A stretch of DNA of 50,014 bases. Source: Teichococcus deserti. Its GTDB lineage: Bacteria > Pseudomonadota > Alphaproteobacteria > Acetobacterales > Acetobacteraceae. Positions 24,807 to 33,791 of this stretch are shown piece by piece. The stretch lies in contig NZ_MLCO01000044.1 in assembly GCF_001982615.1 (NCBI RefSeq), forward strand, positions 1 through 50,014, given 5' to 3'. Each line of letters opens with the position of its first letter. The first letter of the stretch is position 1. The notes under the pieces were generated by a model. It was not told the DNA's origin. It ran no database searches and saw nothing but the letters and a program-made list of their open reading frames with translations. The position numbers and the translations under genes are program-made.

Positions 24807-26878
24807 GCCGCGAGGGCCTCCGTCTGGCCTGCGCTCTGGCGCCGGGCGATCAGCGTGTGGTCGGGGCCGGGGGCGCAGCGCCAGCCTTCGGCGAGAAAGA
24901 TGGTGGTGTATTCCTCCTCGATCAGCGCCGGGCCGCTGACCGGCGCGGTCAGCTGCTCGCGCTGGTGCACCGGCACCTCGCGCCAGGCATCGCCCAGCCA
25001 GATGCGGCGGGCCTCCGGCTTGCGGTCGGCGCCGAGGCCGGGGGCGCGGCGGGTGCGGGCGCGCGCCAGCAGGCCGGTGGCGGAAAGCCGCAGCGCCACC
25101 AGCTCCACGGGGGCGGCCGTGTTGCTGTAGGAGAAGCGGCGGGCGTGCTCGGCATGGAAGGCCGCCAGCAGGGTGGAGAGCGCGGCGGGCTCGGCGGCCG
25201 GGGCCTCCCAGGGGATCACCAGCTCGAAGGCCTGGCCGCGATAGCGCAGGTCGGCGGAGACGTTGAAGCGGCGCTCGCTGGCGGGCACGCCATCGGCGGC
25301 CAGCAGCGCGTCGCCCTGCTCGCGCAGCTCCTGCAGGAAGGCGGCGATGCGCGGCAGGTTGTCTTCGATCGCCGGCATGACGCGGCTGCGCGTCAGGTCG
25401 TGCATGATGTCGGAATGCAGGATGCCGAAGGCGGAGAAGGTGCTGGCATCCGCCGGGAAGATCACCTCCGGCACGCCGAGCTCCTCCGCGACCGGGATGG
25501 CATGCAGCCCGCCGGCACCGCCGAAGGACAACAGGGAAAACTCGCGCGGGTCGAGGCCTTTCTCGAACAGCGAGAGCCGCGCGGCGGCGGCCAGGTTGGT
25601 GTCGGTCACCGCCAGCATTCCGGCGGCCGCCTGCTGCGCGCCGAGGCCGAGCGGCGCGCCGATCCGCGAGACGATGGCGGCCTCCGCGGCCGGCGCGTCC
25701 AGCGGCATGGCGCCGCCGAGGAAGAAGCGCGGGTCGAGCCGGCCGAGGGCGATATTGGCATCGGTCACCGCGGGCTCGGTGCCGCCGCGGCCGTAACAGA
25801 CGGGACCCGGGCGGGAGCCGGCGCTGCGCGGGCCGACACGCAGCCGCCCGGCATCGTCGACCGAGGCCAGCGAGCCGCCGCCGGAGCCGATGGTGCGGAT
25901 CTCGATCATCGGCAGGCGCACCGGAAGCCCGTCGATCTCGCCCTGGGTCATGCGGGTGACGCTGCCCTCATGCACGACGCAGATGTCGAAGCTGGTGCCG
26001 CCCATGTCGACGCCCAGCAGGTTCGGCCGCTGCAGCGATTCCGCCATGCGCAAGGTCGCCAGCGCGCCGCCGGAGGGGCCGGAGAGCAGCAGCCGCGCCG
26101 GCTGGCGCGATGCGACCTCCGCCGAGCAGACGCCGCTGTTCGACTGCACCAGCAGCAGCCGGCCGGTGATGCCGGCTTCCGCCAGGCGCCCGGTCAGCCT
26201 GGCGAGATAGGCGCCGACGACGGGCATCAGCAGCGTGTTCAGCGCTGTGGTCGAGCTGCGCTCGTATTCGCGGATCTCCGGGCTGAGCTCGCTGGAGAGA
26301 CAGAGCGGCAGTTCCGGACACGCGGCGCGAATGGCCTGCGCCAGGGCCTGCTCATGCGCCGGGTTCACATGGGCGTTGAGCAGGCAGATGGCGACGGCCT
26401 CGGCGCCCAGCGCGTCGAGCGTCTCCAGCAGCGGCGCGATCGAAGTGGGATCGATCGCGCGCTCGACGCTGCCGTCGCCGCGGATGCGTTCGGCGACGCC
26501 CAGGCGGCGGTCGCGCGGGATCAGCGGCGCATCGTGATGCGGCTTCAGCCCGTAGATGTCCTTCCGGCTATGGCGGCCAATTTCAAGAATATCCTCGAAG
26601 CCTGCGGTGGTGAGAAGGACACCCTTGGCCAGGCGGCGCTCCAGCACGGCATTGGTCGCGATGGTGGTGCCGTGCAGCAGCAGGCGGATGTCGGTCAGCG
26701 CGAAGCCATAGCGCGTGGCGGCCTCGTTCAGCCCGGTGATCAGGCCGATCGAGGGGTCTTCCGGGGTCGTCGGCGTCTTCAGGCTGCGCAGCGCGCCGCT
26801 GCGCTCGTCCAGGATCTGCAGATCGGTGAAGGTGCCGCCGATATCGATGCCGATTCGGATGAAGGGATCAGGGGACAC
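24803..26878 (-). CDS. hyuA: Hydantoinase/oxoprolinase subunit A
   Basis: 691 aa from a GTG at 26878 (SPDPFIRIGIDIGGTFTDL) with GGAG a few bases upstream. The N-terminal IGIDIGGTFTD phosphate-binding loop and the central LLGVDMGGTSFDICVV segment are the ASKHA-type ATPase motifs of the HyuA family; GRGGTEPAVTDANIALGRL is also conserved. ATP-dependent ring opening together with HyuB. Neighbouring TRAP transporter genes in the same direction suggest import and hydrolysis of the same anionic cyclic amide. Confidence 0.93.
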   Translation of the reverse strand: MSPDPFIRIGIDIGGTFTDLQILDERSGALRSLKTPTTPEDPSIGLITGLNEAATRYGFALTDIRLLLHGTTIATNAVLERRLAKGVLLTTAGFEDILEIGRHSRKDIYGLKPHHDAPLIPRDRRLGVAERIRGDGSVERAIDPTSIAPLLETLDALGAEAVAICLLNAHVNPAHEQALAQAIRAACPELPLCLSSELSPEIREYERSSTTALNTLLMPVVGAYLARLTGRLAEAGITGRLLLVQSNSGVCSAEVASRQPARLLLSGPSGGALATLRMAESLQRPNLLGVDMGGTSFDICVVHEGSVTRMTQGEIDGLPVRLPMIEIRTIGSGGGSLASVDDAGRLRVGPRSAGSRPGPVCYGRGGTEPAVTDANIALGRLDPRFFLGGAMPLDAPAAEAAIVSRIGAPLGLGAQQAAAGMLAVTDTNLAAAARLSLFEKGLDPREFSLLSFGGAGGLHAIPVAEELGVPEVIFPADASTFSAFGILHSDIMHDLTRSRVMPAIEDNLPRIAAFLQELREQGDALLAADGVPASERRFNVSADLRYRGQAFELVIPWEAPAAEPAALSTLLAAFHAEHARRFSYSNTAAPVELVALRLSATGLLARARTRRAPGLGADRKPEARRIWLGDAWREVPVHQREQLTAPVSGPALIEEEYTTIFLAEGWRCAPGPDHTLIARRQSAGQTEALAA

Positions 26879-26929
26879 GGGAACTCCGCTCGCAGCGTGC
26901 TGCGCTGGGGATGGAGGGATGCATGGCGG

Positions 26930-28294
26930 TCAGCCCAGGACCTGCGGCAGCCAGGTGGCGAGCTCCGGCCAGGCCAGCAGGGCCGCGACCGCCACGAGAT
27001 AGGCTGCGAGGAAAGGCATGACGCCGGCGAAGACATCGGTGATCGGCCCGCCCTTGGGGCGCATGCCCTGCAGCACGTACATCACCGTGCCGTCGGGCGG
27101 GCTGATCTGCGCGATCTCCACCAGCATGGTGACGATCACGCCGAACCAGATCGGGTCGTAGCCGAGGCCGACGACGATCGGGAAGACCACGGGCACCGTG
27201 GTGATGATCATGGAGAAGCCCTCCATGAAGGTGCCGAGCGCGAAATACATGCCGATGATGGCCAGCATGATGGCCCAAGGGGGGACCGGCAGGCCGCCGA
27301 TCATCGTCGCCACCGTCTGCGGCACGTCGAGCCCGGTCAGCACGTAGTTCAGCAGATAGGCGCCGAGGATGATCAGCCCGAGCAGCGCGGTGTTGCGCGC
27401 CGTCGCCTCGGCCGAGGCGTTCAGCATGCGGAAGCTGAGCTTGCCTTCCAGTGCCGCGAAGCCGGCGGCGCCGACGACGCCCAGCGCCGCGGCCTCGGTC
27501 GGCGTCGCATAGCCGCCATAGATCGAGCCGAGCACCAGCAGCATCAGCAGCAGCGTCGGCACCAGCCCGCCAAGCGCGCGCAGCTTCTCGGCCAGCGGCA
27601 CGGGGGGCGGCTTCGGCAGCGGCGAGCGCAGCCCATGCGCGGTGATCACCGCGACGAAGAGGGCGGTGACCAGCACGCTCGGGATCAGCGCCGCGATATA
27701 GAGCGCGCCGACCGAGGTCTCGGTGATCAGCCCATAGACGATGAAGGTGATGCCGGGCGGGATCAGGTTGCCCATGGCGCCGCCGGCGGCCAGCGAGCCC
27801 AGCACCATGCGCTGGCTGTAGCGGGTGCCCTCGAAATAGGGCAGCGCGACCGACCCCATGGTCGCCGCCGTCGCGACCGAGGAGCCCGAGACGGCGGAGA
27901 ACAGCGCGCAGGAGGCGATGTTGGTGTGCAGCAGCCCGCCCGGCAGCCGGTTCAGCCAGACGTTCAGCGCGCGGTAGAGCCGGTCCGACAGCCCCGCGCG
28001 CAGCAGGATCTCGCCCATCAGCAGGAACAGCGGCACCGCGATCAGGACGAAGTTGCTGGACGGGCCCCAGAAGGTCTGGCCGGCAAACAGCCAGAAGGGC
28101 CGGTCAGAGAACAGAAAACCGGCGAGCAGCGCCAGCAGGCCGAGCACGGCGGCGATATGCACGCCGGCGCCGAAGAACACCATGAAGACCGCGACCAGGC
28201 CCAGGATTTCTGCCAGTGGCAGGGCTGGGCCGCCGCCCGCGGCGGCGAAGAACAAGGCTGCCAGGAGTGCGACGAGGAACAGAAGAGCGATCAT
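26930..28294 (-). CDS. dctM: TRAP transporter large permease (DctM)
   Basis: 454 aa, twelve-helix membrane subunit. Conserved blocks: VPLFLLMGEILLRAGLSDRLY, SCALFSAVSGSSVATAATMGSVALP, GSLAAGGAMGNLIPPGI and YATPTEAAALGVVGA. Drives uptake with a sodium or proton gradient. Start overlaps the DctQ stop (ATGA). 51 bp upstream of hyuA. Confidence 0.95.
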   Translation of the reverse strand: MIALLFLVALLAALFFAAAGGGPALPLAEILGLVAVFMVFFGAGVHIAAVLGLLALLAGFLFSDRPFWLFAGQTFWGPSSNFVLIAVPLFLLMGEILLRAGLSDRLYRALNVWLNRLPGGLLHTNIASCALFSAVSGSSVATAATMGSVALPYFEGTRYSQRMVLGSLAAGGAMGNLIPPGITFIVYGLITETSVGALYIAALIPSVLVTALFVAVITAHGLRSPLPKPPPVPLAEKLRALGGLVPTLLLMLLVLGSIYGGYATPTEAAALGVVGAAGFAALEGKLSFRMLNASAEATARNTALLGLIILGAYLLNYVLTGLDVPQTVATMIGGLPVPPWAIMLAIIGMYFALGTFMEGFSMIITTVPVVFPIVVGLGYDPIWFGVIVTMLVEIAQISPPDGTVMYVLQGMRPKGGPITDVFAGVMPFLAAYLVAVAALLAWPELATWLPQVLG

Positions 28295-28926
28295 GCGGCG
28301 CGCTCCCGCGCCATGGCGACGGCTTCCAGCGCCTCTTCCGCCTCGTCGTCGATGGTCCGCGCGCCGAGCAGCGCATCGGCCTCGGCGAAGCGGCCCAGCG
28401 CCAGCTCCAGCAGCGATTCCAGCAGCAGCGCCAGGATCATCGCCACGAAGGCGAAGAGGCCGAAGGTCCAGACCCCCTGCGGGATCGCCATCGGGATGCG
28501 CAGCTTGCTGTTGTCATGCGCGTCGAACATCAGCGACTCATCCAGCAGCGACCACGCCGCCCAGGCGGCGAAGACGGCGAAGCCGGCGAGCAGCACGAGG
28601 GCCAGCACATGCAGCACGGCGCGGATGCGCAGCGGCATGCGGTTGACCAGCACGTCGACGCGGATATGGGCGCGCGCCGCCAGCGTATGCGCCAGCGACC
28701 AGGAGATGCCACCGGCCAGCATGTAGCTGGTGATCTCCACCGTCGCCGCGCTGGAGACGTGGAAGACCGAGCGCCCGACGATGTCGGCGGTGATGAACAG
28801 CGCGCAGAGGATGTAGTTCCAGCCGGCCAGATAGGCCATCACGGCGGACAGCTTCGCGATCCCCTGGCGCAGCGCCTGCGCCGCGCGCAGCGGCGCCGGG
28901 GCGGCAGCCCCGGCAGCGCGCCTCAC
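28291..28926 (-). CDS. dctQ: TRAP transporter small permease (DctQ)
   Basis: 211 aa from GTG 28926, overlapping the DctP stop (GTGA). Four hydrophobic segments; AHIRVDVLVNRMP in the middle is the conserved DctQ motif. The C-terminal 45 residues (EEALEAVAMARERAA) are a soluble, acidic-then-basic helix longer than in many DctQ proteins. Confidence 0.9.
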   Translation of the reverse strand: MRRAAGAAAPAPLRAAQALRQGIAKLSAVMAYLAGWNYILCALFITADIVGRSVFHVSSAATVEITSYMLAGGISWSLAHTLAARAHIRVDVLVNRMPLRIRAVLHVLALVLLAGFAVFAAWAAWSLLDESLMFDAHDNSKLRIPMAIPQGVWTFGLFAFVAMILALLLESLLELALGRFAEADALLGARTIDDEAEEALEAVAMARERAA

Positions 28927-29999
28927 GGGCGGTACTCCACGCCGGAGATCGGCGCGATCACCTGGTTGTAGATCTCGCCGCAGCGCGCGCCGCAGCGCTT
29001 GACGAAGCCGGGCAGCACGGTGCTGCGCAGCGTGGCGCGCACCAGCTCGCGGTCGGCCTCCGTCGCCGCCACTTCGGTCATCGGCCGCGCCGCGAGCTGG
29101 TGCAGCCTGCAGCCTTCGGGCTTGCCGGTGTTGCAGTCGAGCCCGTCGCGGGTCGCGGCGGCGCCGAGATCCCAGAGCTTCTCATGCATCTCGGCGAAGG
29201 TCGCCTCCAGCAGGCCGCGCACCTGCGGGTCCAGCCGGTTCCACCAGGCCAGGTTGACCATGTAGCCGGCGACCGACCAGGAGAGCGGGAGGTCGGAGAT
29301 ATGCGAGGTCACCTCCGGCCAGCGCGCCGAGGCGCCGCTGCCGGTCCCGGTCACCGCGCAATCCACCACCCCGCGCTCCAAGGCGCTGTAGACCTCGGGA
29401 AAGCCGACGCTGACCGGCAGGCCGCCGATCTTGTCGATCAGGTCGACCAGCGAATTGCCGAAGGTGCGGATCTTGCGCTCGCGCAGCTCGGCCAGCGAGC
29501 GGAAGGGCTGGCGGCAGAACAGCACCTGCGCCGGGAAGGGGTAGAGCACGACGAGGCGGGTGTTGAACCGCTCGAGCTCCTTGTTGGCCACCGGCAGCAC
29601 GGCTTCGGCGATGCGCTTGGCGGTCGCGATGTCGGCGCTCAGCCCGGCCAGGTCGATGCCGTCCAGGAAGGGCACGTCGCCCGACAGCGTCGACAGCGTG
29701 CCCGCGCCGATATCCGCCTGGCCGGAGCGCACCAGCCGGACGATCTCGTTGCCGCCCAGGTTGCGCTCGGCATGCGAGCTCAGCTGCACGGTGATGCGGC
29801 CGTTGGAGCGCGCCTGCAGCTGCTCGCGCAGCAGCGGCGTGTCGACGCGGGTGAATTGCGGCATGGTCGGCAGCGGCTGCGTCACCGCGACGATGCGCAG
29901 CTTCGGCCCGTCGGGAAGCATGGCCGGCGCCTGTGCCTGCGCGGCGAAGGATGTCAGCCCGAGCCAGGCGGCCAGGCCGCCCGCGATCCATTTGTTCAT
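28923..29999 (-). CDS. dctP: TRAP transporter substrate-binding protein (DctP)
   Basis: 358 aa; signal peptide MNKWIAGGLAAWLGLTSFAAQAQA. DctP-type fold: NEIVRLVRSGQADIG, LRERKIRTFGNSLVDLIDKIGGLPVSVGFPEVYSALERGVVDCAV, the last a conserved block containing the carboxylate-binding Arg region (RKIRTFG). The cysteines near the C-terminus (DCNTGKPEGC, KRCGARC) could form disulfides. The ligand is an organic anion, by context the HyuAB substrate. First gene of the five-gene operon; LysR lies upstream in the same direction. Confidence 0.92.
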   Translation of the reverse strand: MNKWIAGGLAAWLGLTSFAAQAQAPAMLPDGPKLRIVAVTQPLPTMPQFTRVDTPLLREQLQARSNGRITVQLSSHAERNLGGNEIVRLVRSGQADIGAGTLSTLSGDVPFLDGIDLAGLSADIATAKRIAEAVLPVANKELERFNTRLVVLYPFPAQVLFCRQPFRSLAELRERKIRTFGNSLVDLIDKIGGLPVSVGFPEVYSALERGVVDCAVTGTGSGASARWPEVTSHISDLPLSWSVAGYMVNLAWWNRLDPQVRGLLEATFAEMHEKLWDLGAAATRDGLDCNTGKPEGCRLHQLAARPMTEVAATEADRELVRATLRSTVLPGFVKRCGARCGEIYNQVIAPISGVEYRP

Positions 30000-30136
30000 T
30001 CTCGTGAAGCCCCTGTTGCTCTGCTGGCGGCTTCCGTTTGAGTGGCTCTCCCGGCGCCGCGCTTGATCGCAGCTGCATTGCCGGCCATCGGATCGCAGGG
30101 CCGGATCGCTGTCGAATCCTTAATTTGGATCGAACC

Positions 30137-30153
30137 GATAAAAGGAATTTATC
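30137..30153. promoter_or_regulatory. Candidate LysR-type box upstream of dctP
   Basis: Inverted repeat GATAAA-AGGAA-TTTATC in an AT-rich island of the 264-bp LysR/dctP gap (30000-30263). Length and T-N11-A-like symmetry suit a LysR regulator site, about 140 bp before the operon start. Confidence 0.5.
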
Positions 30154-30182
30154 AGGCGAGACAAAACCGAATGAAAACAAGA

Positions 30183-30228
30183 GCAGGGGTAATGACGTCC
30201 CCCTGCACCCCCTTCTTCTTTCTGTCAG
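30183..30228 (+). terminator. Dispersed hairpin element, copy C
   Basis: GCAGGGG (30183-30189) pairs with CCCCTGC (30200-30206), then ACCCCCTTCTTCTTTCTGTCAGGC, near-identical to the copy A tail. The outer stem pair is changed on both arms compared with copy A (G-C for C-G). It lies 58 bp past the LysR stop; read on the minus strand the hairpin runs into TCTTGTTTTC, so it may end the LysR transcript. Confidence 0.55.
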
Positions 30229-30263
30229 GCTGCCGCGCCAGGGCAGCAGCGCGGGACGCCGCC

Positions 30264-31151
30264 CTACAAGTGCTCCGCCAGACGGCGGGCCTCGCCGGCG
30301 ACCGCAGCCGCCAGGTGACTTTTGGGGCTGCGCAGGTAGCTCAGATGGAAGGCGTTGCGCGGCAGCGTGACATCGGCCACCTCCAGCTGGCGCAGACGGC
30401 CGGCGGACAAGTCCTGCTGCGCCATCAGCAAAGGCAGGATCGACAGGCCGACGCCATCCAGCACCAGCCGCGTCATCGCCGTCAGCGAGGTGCTGCCCCA
30501 GAGCCGCAGCCCGGGCGTGCCGCTGGCCTCCAGCGCCCGGCGGATCTCGGCCGACAGGGGCGAGCTGTGCGAGAAGCTGACCACCGGCCAGGGCAGCAGC
30601 TCCGCCATCCGCAAGGGGCGTTGCGGCAGGTCGATATCGGCCCGCGCCACCCAGCCCAGCTCGACCTGGCACAACGCCGCATTCACCGCCCGTGGATCCT
30701 CGACCGGCCCGACCAGCATCACCACGTCGAGCGCCCCGTCCAGCAGCTGGTCGCGCAGGTTCGGCGTGATGTCGACGACGATATCCAGCACCAGCGCGGG
30801 ATAGCGGCGGTGGATGCTCTCCATCAGCTGCGGCAGCAGCGTGTGCACCAGCGTCTCCGCCAGCCCCAGGCGCAGCACGCCGTCCATCGTCGCCGGGGCG
30901 GCCACGGCCTGCAGCATCTCGCCGCGCAGCTCCAGCATGCTCTCGGCATAGCGCAGCGCGGCCACCCCCTCCGGCGTCAGCGCAGTGCGCCGCAGCCGGT
31001 GCTCGAACAGCGTGACGCCCAGATCCTGCTCCAGCTGGCGGATCCGCGCCGACAGCGCCGGCTGCGTGGTGTTCAGCCGCTGCGCCGCGGCGCGGAAGCC
31101 GCCCAGCCGCGCGATCCAGACGAAGGTCTCGAGCGACTTCAGGTCGCGCAT
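30264..31151 (-). CDS. LysR-family transcriptional regulator
   Basis: 295 aa from ATG 31151 (MRDLKSLETFVWIARLGGFRAAAQRLNTTQPALSARI), the classical LysR helix-turn-helix. The C-terminal effector domain contains LRLGLAETLVHTLLPQL and GVGLSILPLL. It lies upstream of, and in the same direction as, the TRAP-hyuAB operon with a long AT-rich gap between, so it is the likely activator. The extended frame to 31238 reaches the DnaA-box region and starts with an unconserved Pro/Ala stretch. Confidence 0.9.
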   Translation of the reverse strand: MRDLKSLETFVWIARLGGFRAAAQRLNTTQPALSARIRQLEQDLGVTLFEHRLRRTALTPEGVAALRYAESMLELRGEMLQAVAAPATMDGVLRLGLAETLVHTLLPQLMESIHRRYPALVLDIVVDITPNLRDQLLDGALDVVMLVGPVEDPRAVNAALCQVELGWVARADIDLPQRPLRMAELLPWPVVSFSHSSPLSAEIRRALEASGTPGLRLWGSTSLTAMTRLVLDGVGLSILPLLMAQQDLSAGRLRQLEVADVTLPRNAFHLSYLRSPKSHLAAAVAGEARRLAEHL

Positions 31152-31230
31152 CGGCAACAGGGCGGCATGGCAGGTCCGGGCAGGGGCGGGTGCCAGGATA
31201 GGAACCGCCGCGCCGCCCGGGCAAGGATGG

Positions 31231-31265
31231 TTATCCACAGATTCGGTGGACCGCTTTGTGGATAA
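31231..31265. promoter_or_regulatory. Inverted pair of perfect DnaA boxes
   Basis: TTATCCACA at 31231-31239 and its reverse complement TGTGGATAA at 31257-31265, 17 bp apart. A third partial match (TGTGGACGG) follows at 31270. They lie between the LysR gene and zwf, about 80-110 bp upstream of zwf. Confidence 0.7.
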
Positions 31266-31343
31266 CGCTGTGGACGGCGCGGTCCGGCGCAGCGGGCGCC
31301 GCCCCCGCTAGGCTTCCGCGCTGCGCTGCGGCAGGATGCGGCC

Positions 31344-32819
31344 ATGGCCCGCATCCTCCCCGTCGCCTCCTTCGACTGCACGGTCTTCGGCGCCACCGGC
31401 GACCTGACCATGCGCAAGCTGCTGCCCGCGCTCTACCACCGGCACCGCGACCGGCAGTTCCCCGACACCAGCCGCATCATCGGCGCGGCGCGGGGGCAGC
31501 TGGACGATGACGGCTTCCGCCGCCAGGCCGAGGCGGCGCTGCGCCAGCACCTGCCGGCCGATGCGCTGGAGGCCGCGACGCTGCAGGAGTTCCTGGCCCA
31601 GCTGCACTACCGCCCGATCGAGGGCAGCGGCGAGGGCGGCTGGGAAACCCTGGCCGCGACGCTCGCCGAGCGGCCGGGCCAGGTGCGGCCCTTCTACCTG
31701 GCGACCTCGCCGGAGCTCTATGGCCCGATCTGCCAGCGCCTGGCCCGCCACGGCGCGCTGTCGCCCCAGGCGCGGGTGGTGCTGGAGAAGCCGATCGGCC
31801 ACGACCTGACCAGCGCCCGCGACATCAACCGCGCCGTCGGCGAGGTGCTGCCGGAGGCGCAGACCTTCCGCATCGACCATTACCTTGGCAAGGAGACGGT
31901 GCAGAACCTGATGGCGCTGCGCTTCGCCAACCCGATCTTCGAGCGGCTCTGGCATGCCGACATGATCGACCACGTCCAGATCACGGTCGCGGAGGAGGTC
32001 GGCATCGGCGGCCGCGGCGGCTATTACGACCGGGCCGGGGCGCTGCGCGACATGGTGCAGAACCACATGCTGCAGCTGCTCTGCCTGCTGGCCATGGAGA
32101 GCCCGATCTCGCTCGACCCCGACGCGGTGCGCGACGAGAAGGTCAAGGTGCTGCGGGCGCTGAAGCCGATCGCCCCGCACGAGGCGCATCTGGCCACCGT
32201 CCGCGGGCAGTATACCGCCGGCGCCATCGCCGGGCAGCCGGTGCCGGGCTATCGGCAGGACCTGGGCGGCGAAGCCAGCCTGACGGAATCCTTCGTGGCG
32301 CTGAAGCTGCAGATCAATTCCTGGCGCTGGGCCGGCGTGCCCTTCTATCTCCGCACCGGCAAGCGGCTGCCGCGCAAGGTGTCGGAGATCATCATCGAGT
32401 TCCGCACGCCGCCCTTCAGCATCTTCCCGCGCGAGGCGGTCGGCATGCAGCCCAACCGGCTGCTGATCCGGCTGCAGCCGGAGGAAGGCATGCGGCTGGA
32501 GATGATGACCAAGGAGCCGGGGCCGGGCGGTCTCCACCTGCGGCCGACCGGGCTCGACATCTCCTTCGAGAAAACCTTCGGCCAGCGCTACCCGGATGCC
32601 TATGAACGGCTGCTCATGGACGTGGTGCGCGGCAACACCACGCTGTTCATGCGCCGTGACGAGGTCGAGATGGCCTGGCAATGGGTCGAGCCCATCCTGC
32701 AGGGCTGGACCGACCGGCCGGAAACGCCGCGTCCCTATGCAGCGGGCAGCTGGGGGCCGACGGCGGCCATCGCCATGATCGAGCGCGATGGGCGGACGTG
32801 GTACGAATCACTCGAATAA
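31344..32819 (+). CDS. zwf: Glucose-6-phosphate 1-dehydrogenase
   Basis: 491 aa, full length. Oxidises glucose-6-phosphate to 6-phosphogluconolactone, giving NADPH (or NADH), the entry to the Entner-Doudoroff and pentose phosphate routes. Coenzyme motif GATGDLTMRKLLPAL near residue 14; EKPIGHD near 148; active-site RIDHYLGKE near 176; later FYLRTGKRLP. The usual partners pgl, edd and gnd are absent here, so this may be a second, replicon-borne copy. The stop is followed within 9 bp by hairpin-element copy D. The DnaA-box pair upstream is unusual for this gene. Confidence 0.95.
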   Translation: MARILPVASFDCTVFGATGDLTMRKLLPALYHRHRDRQFPDTSRIIGAARGQLDDDGFRRQAEAALRQHLPADALEAATLQEFLAQLHYRPIEGSGEGGWETLAATLAERPGQVRPFYLATSPELYGPICQRLARHGALSPQARVVLEKPIGHDLTSARDINRAVGEVLPEAQTFRIDHYLGKETVQNLMALRFANPIFERLWHADMIDHVQITVAEEVGIGGRGGYYDRAGALRDMVQNHMLQLLCLLAMESPISLDPDAVRDEKVKVLRALKPIAPHEAHLATVRGQYTAGAIAGQPVPGYRQDLGGEASLTESFVALKLQINSWRWAGVPFYLRTGKRLPRKVSEIIIEFRTPPFSIFPREAVGMQPNRLLIRLQPEEGMRLEMMTKEPGPGGLHLRPTGLDISFEKTFGQRYPDAYERLLMDVVRGNTTLFMRRDEVEMAWQWVEPILQGWTDRPETPRPYAAGSWGPTAAIAMIERDGRTWYESLE

Positions 32820-32828
32820 AAAAAAAGG

Positions 32829-32868
32829 CCGGGGGAAAGAATTCCCCCGGACCCCCATCTTCTTTCTG
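32829..32868 (+). terminator. Dispersed hairpin element, copy D (bidirectional)
   Basis: CCGGGGGAA, loop AGAA, TTCCCCCGG (32829-32850), tail ACCCCCATCTTCTTTCTG on the plus strand; on the minus strand it runs into nine T (32820s). Paired changes relative to copy A keep the stem. It separates zwf from the convergent hydroxylase gene, whose stop codon is at 32870-32872. Confidence 0.8.
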
Positions 32869-32869
32869 G

Positions 32870-33697
32870 TTAGATAGGGCGGTTACGCAGGGCTTCCGCT
32901 TCCGCGTAGAATTTCTTCTCCCACTCCTTGTGGTTGTCCAAGCCCTCGCGGATGAAGGGGGTGAACACCGCCAGGTTCAGCAGCAGCCAATTGGTCAGGC
33001 GCGCCGGGAAGCTCAGCGGCTTCACGAAGTCGACGAACAGCACCACGCGGGTCTGGTCGGTGTGGTTCCAGGCCTCGTGCTCATAGGCGTCGTCGAAGAT
33101 GAGGGCCTGGCCCTCGTGCCAATGGCAGACCTGCTTGTCGACGCGGATCGCCAGGCGCTCGCTCTGCTCCGGCACGATCAGGCCCAGATGCAGCCGCAGC
33201 ACGCCGTTATAGGGGCCGCGATGCGCGGGCAGGTGCTTGCCGGGCTCGAAGATCGAGAACATCGCCGTCTTCAGCCCCGGGATCTTCTGCACGATCCGCC
33301 AGGTTTCCGGGCAGCGCTTGATGTTCTCGTCCGAGGACAGGCCGTAGCCCGCCAGGAAGAAGGTCTTCCAGGCGCTGTCCTTGCTGATCGTCTGCACGTC
33401 GGTCGAGATGTCGTGGAAGCTCGGCAGCTCGGACTGGCGCAGCAGGACGCGCTCCAGCTCCTTGCGGATCAGCGGCCATTCGCGCTCGACCTCGGCGGCC
33501 CAGGGGAAGGTGGCATTGTTGAAGACCGGCGGATTGCCGACCTTGCTGTAGCGCAGGTTGAGCCGCTCGGCACCGGAGACCAGGCTCATGAAGAAGCGGG
33601 TCATCAGGCTGGGACGCGCCATCGGCGCGATGTTCGCGGTGCCGAAGATTTGCTGCGGCTCAGCCGGCTCGGCCGTGCGGGGCGTGCCCTGTTGCAA
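32870..33697 (-). CDS. Aspartyl/asparaginyl beta-hydroxylase-domain protein (LpxO-like)
   Basis: 275 aa from a TTG at 33697, chosen because AGGAGA sits 5 bp upstream. Fe(II)/2-oxoglutarate dioxygenase of the AspH/LpxO family: metal His159 in PAHRGPYNGVLRLHLGL and His207 in DDAYEHEAWNHT, with Arg217 in QTRVVLFVDF near the 2-oxoglutarate site. The central HDISTDVQTISKDSAWKTFFLAGYG is family-typical. LpxO members hydroxylate lipid A acyl chains, others peptides; the C-terminal hydrophobic part (LTNWLLLNLAVFTPFI) suggests membrane contact. Target not certain. Alternative ATG at residue 26. Confidence 0.82.
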   Translation of the reverse strand: MQQGTPRTAEPAEPQQIFGTANIAPMARPSLMTRFFMSLVSGAERLNLRYSKVGNPPVFNNATFPWAAEVEREWPLIRKELERVLLRQSELPSFHDISTDVQTISKDSAWKTFFLAGYGLSSDENIKRCPETWRIVQKIPGLKTAMFSIFEPGKHLPAHRGPYNGVLRLHLGLIVPEQSERLAIRVDKQVCHWHEGQALIFDDAYEHEAWNHTDQTRVVLFVDFVKPLSFPARLTNWLLLNLAVFTPFIREGLDNHKEWEKKFYAEAEALRNRPI

Positions 33698-33791
33698 GCT
33701 GATCTCCTGATCCTTTGTCTGCGGCCGCGGAGCTTCTGCCCGCTTTCACCGGCCTCCCGCGATGCCGCGGATGGGGTGGCCCTTGCACGTG

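Noticed and set aside
24857-28726. 1289-aa plus-strand open frame
   Set aside because: Gly/Ala/Arg/His/Gln-rich with no recognisable fold; fully antisense to the intact hyuA and dctMQ genes.
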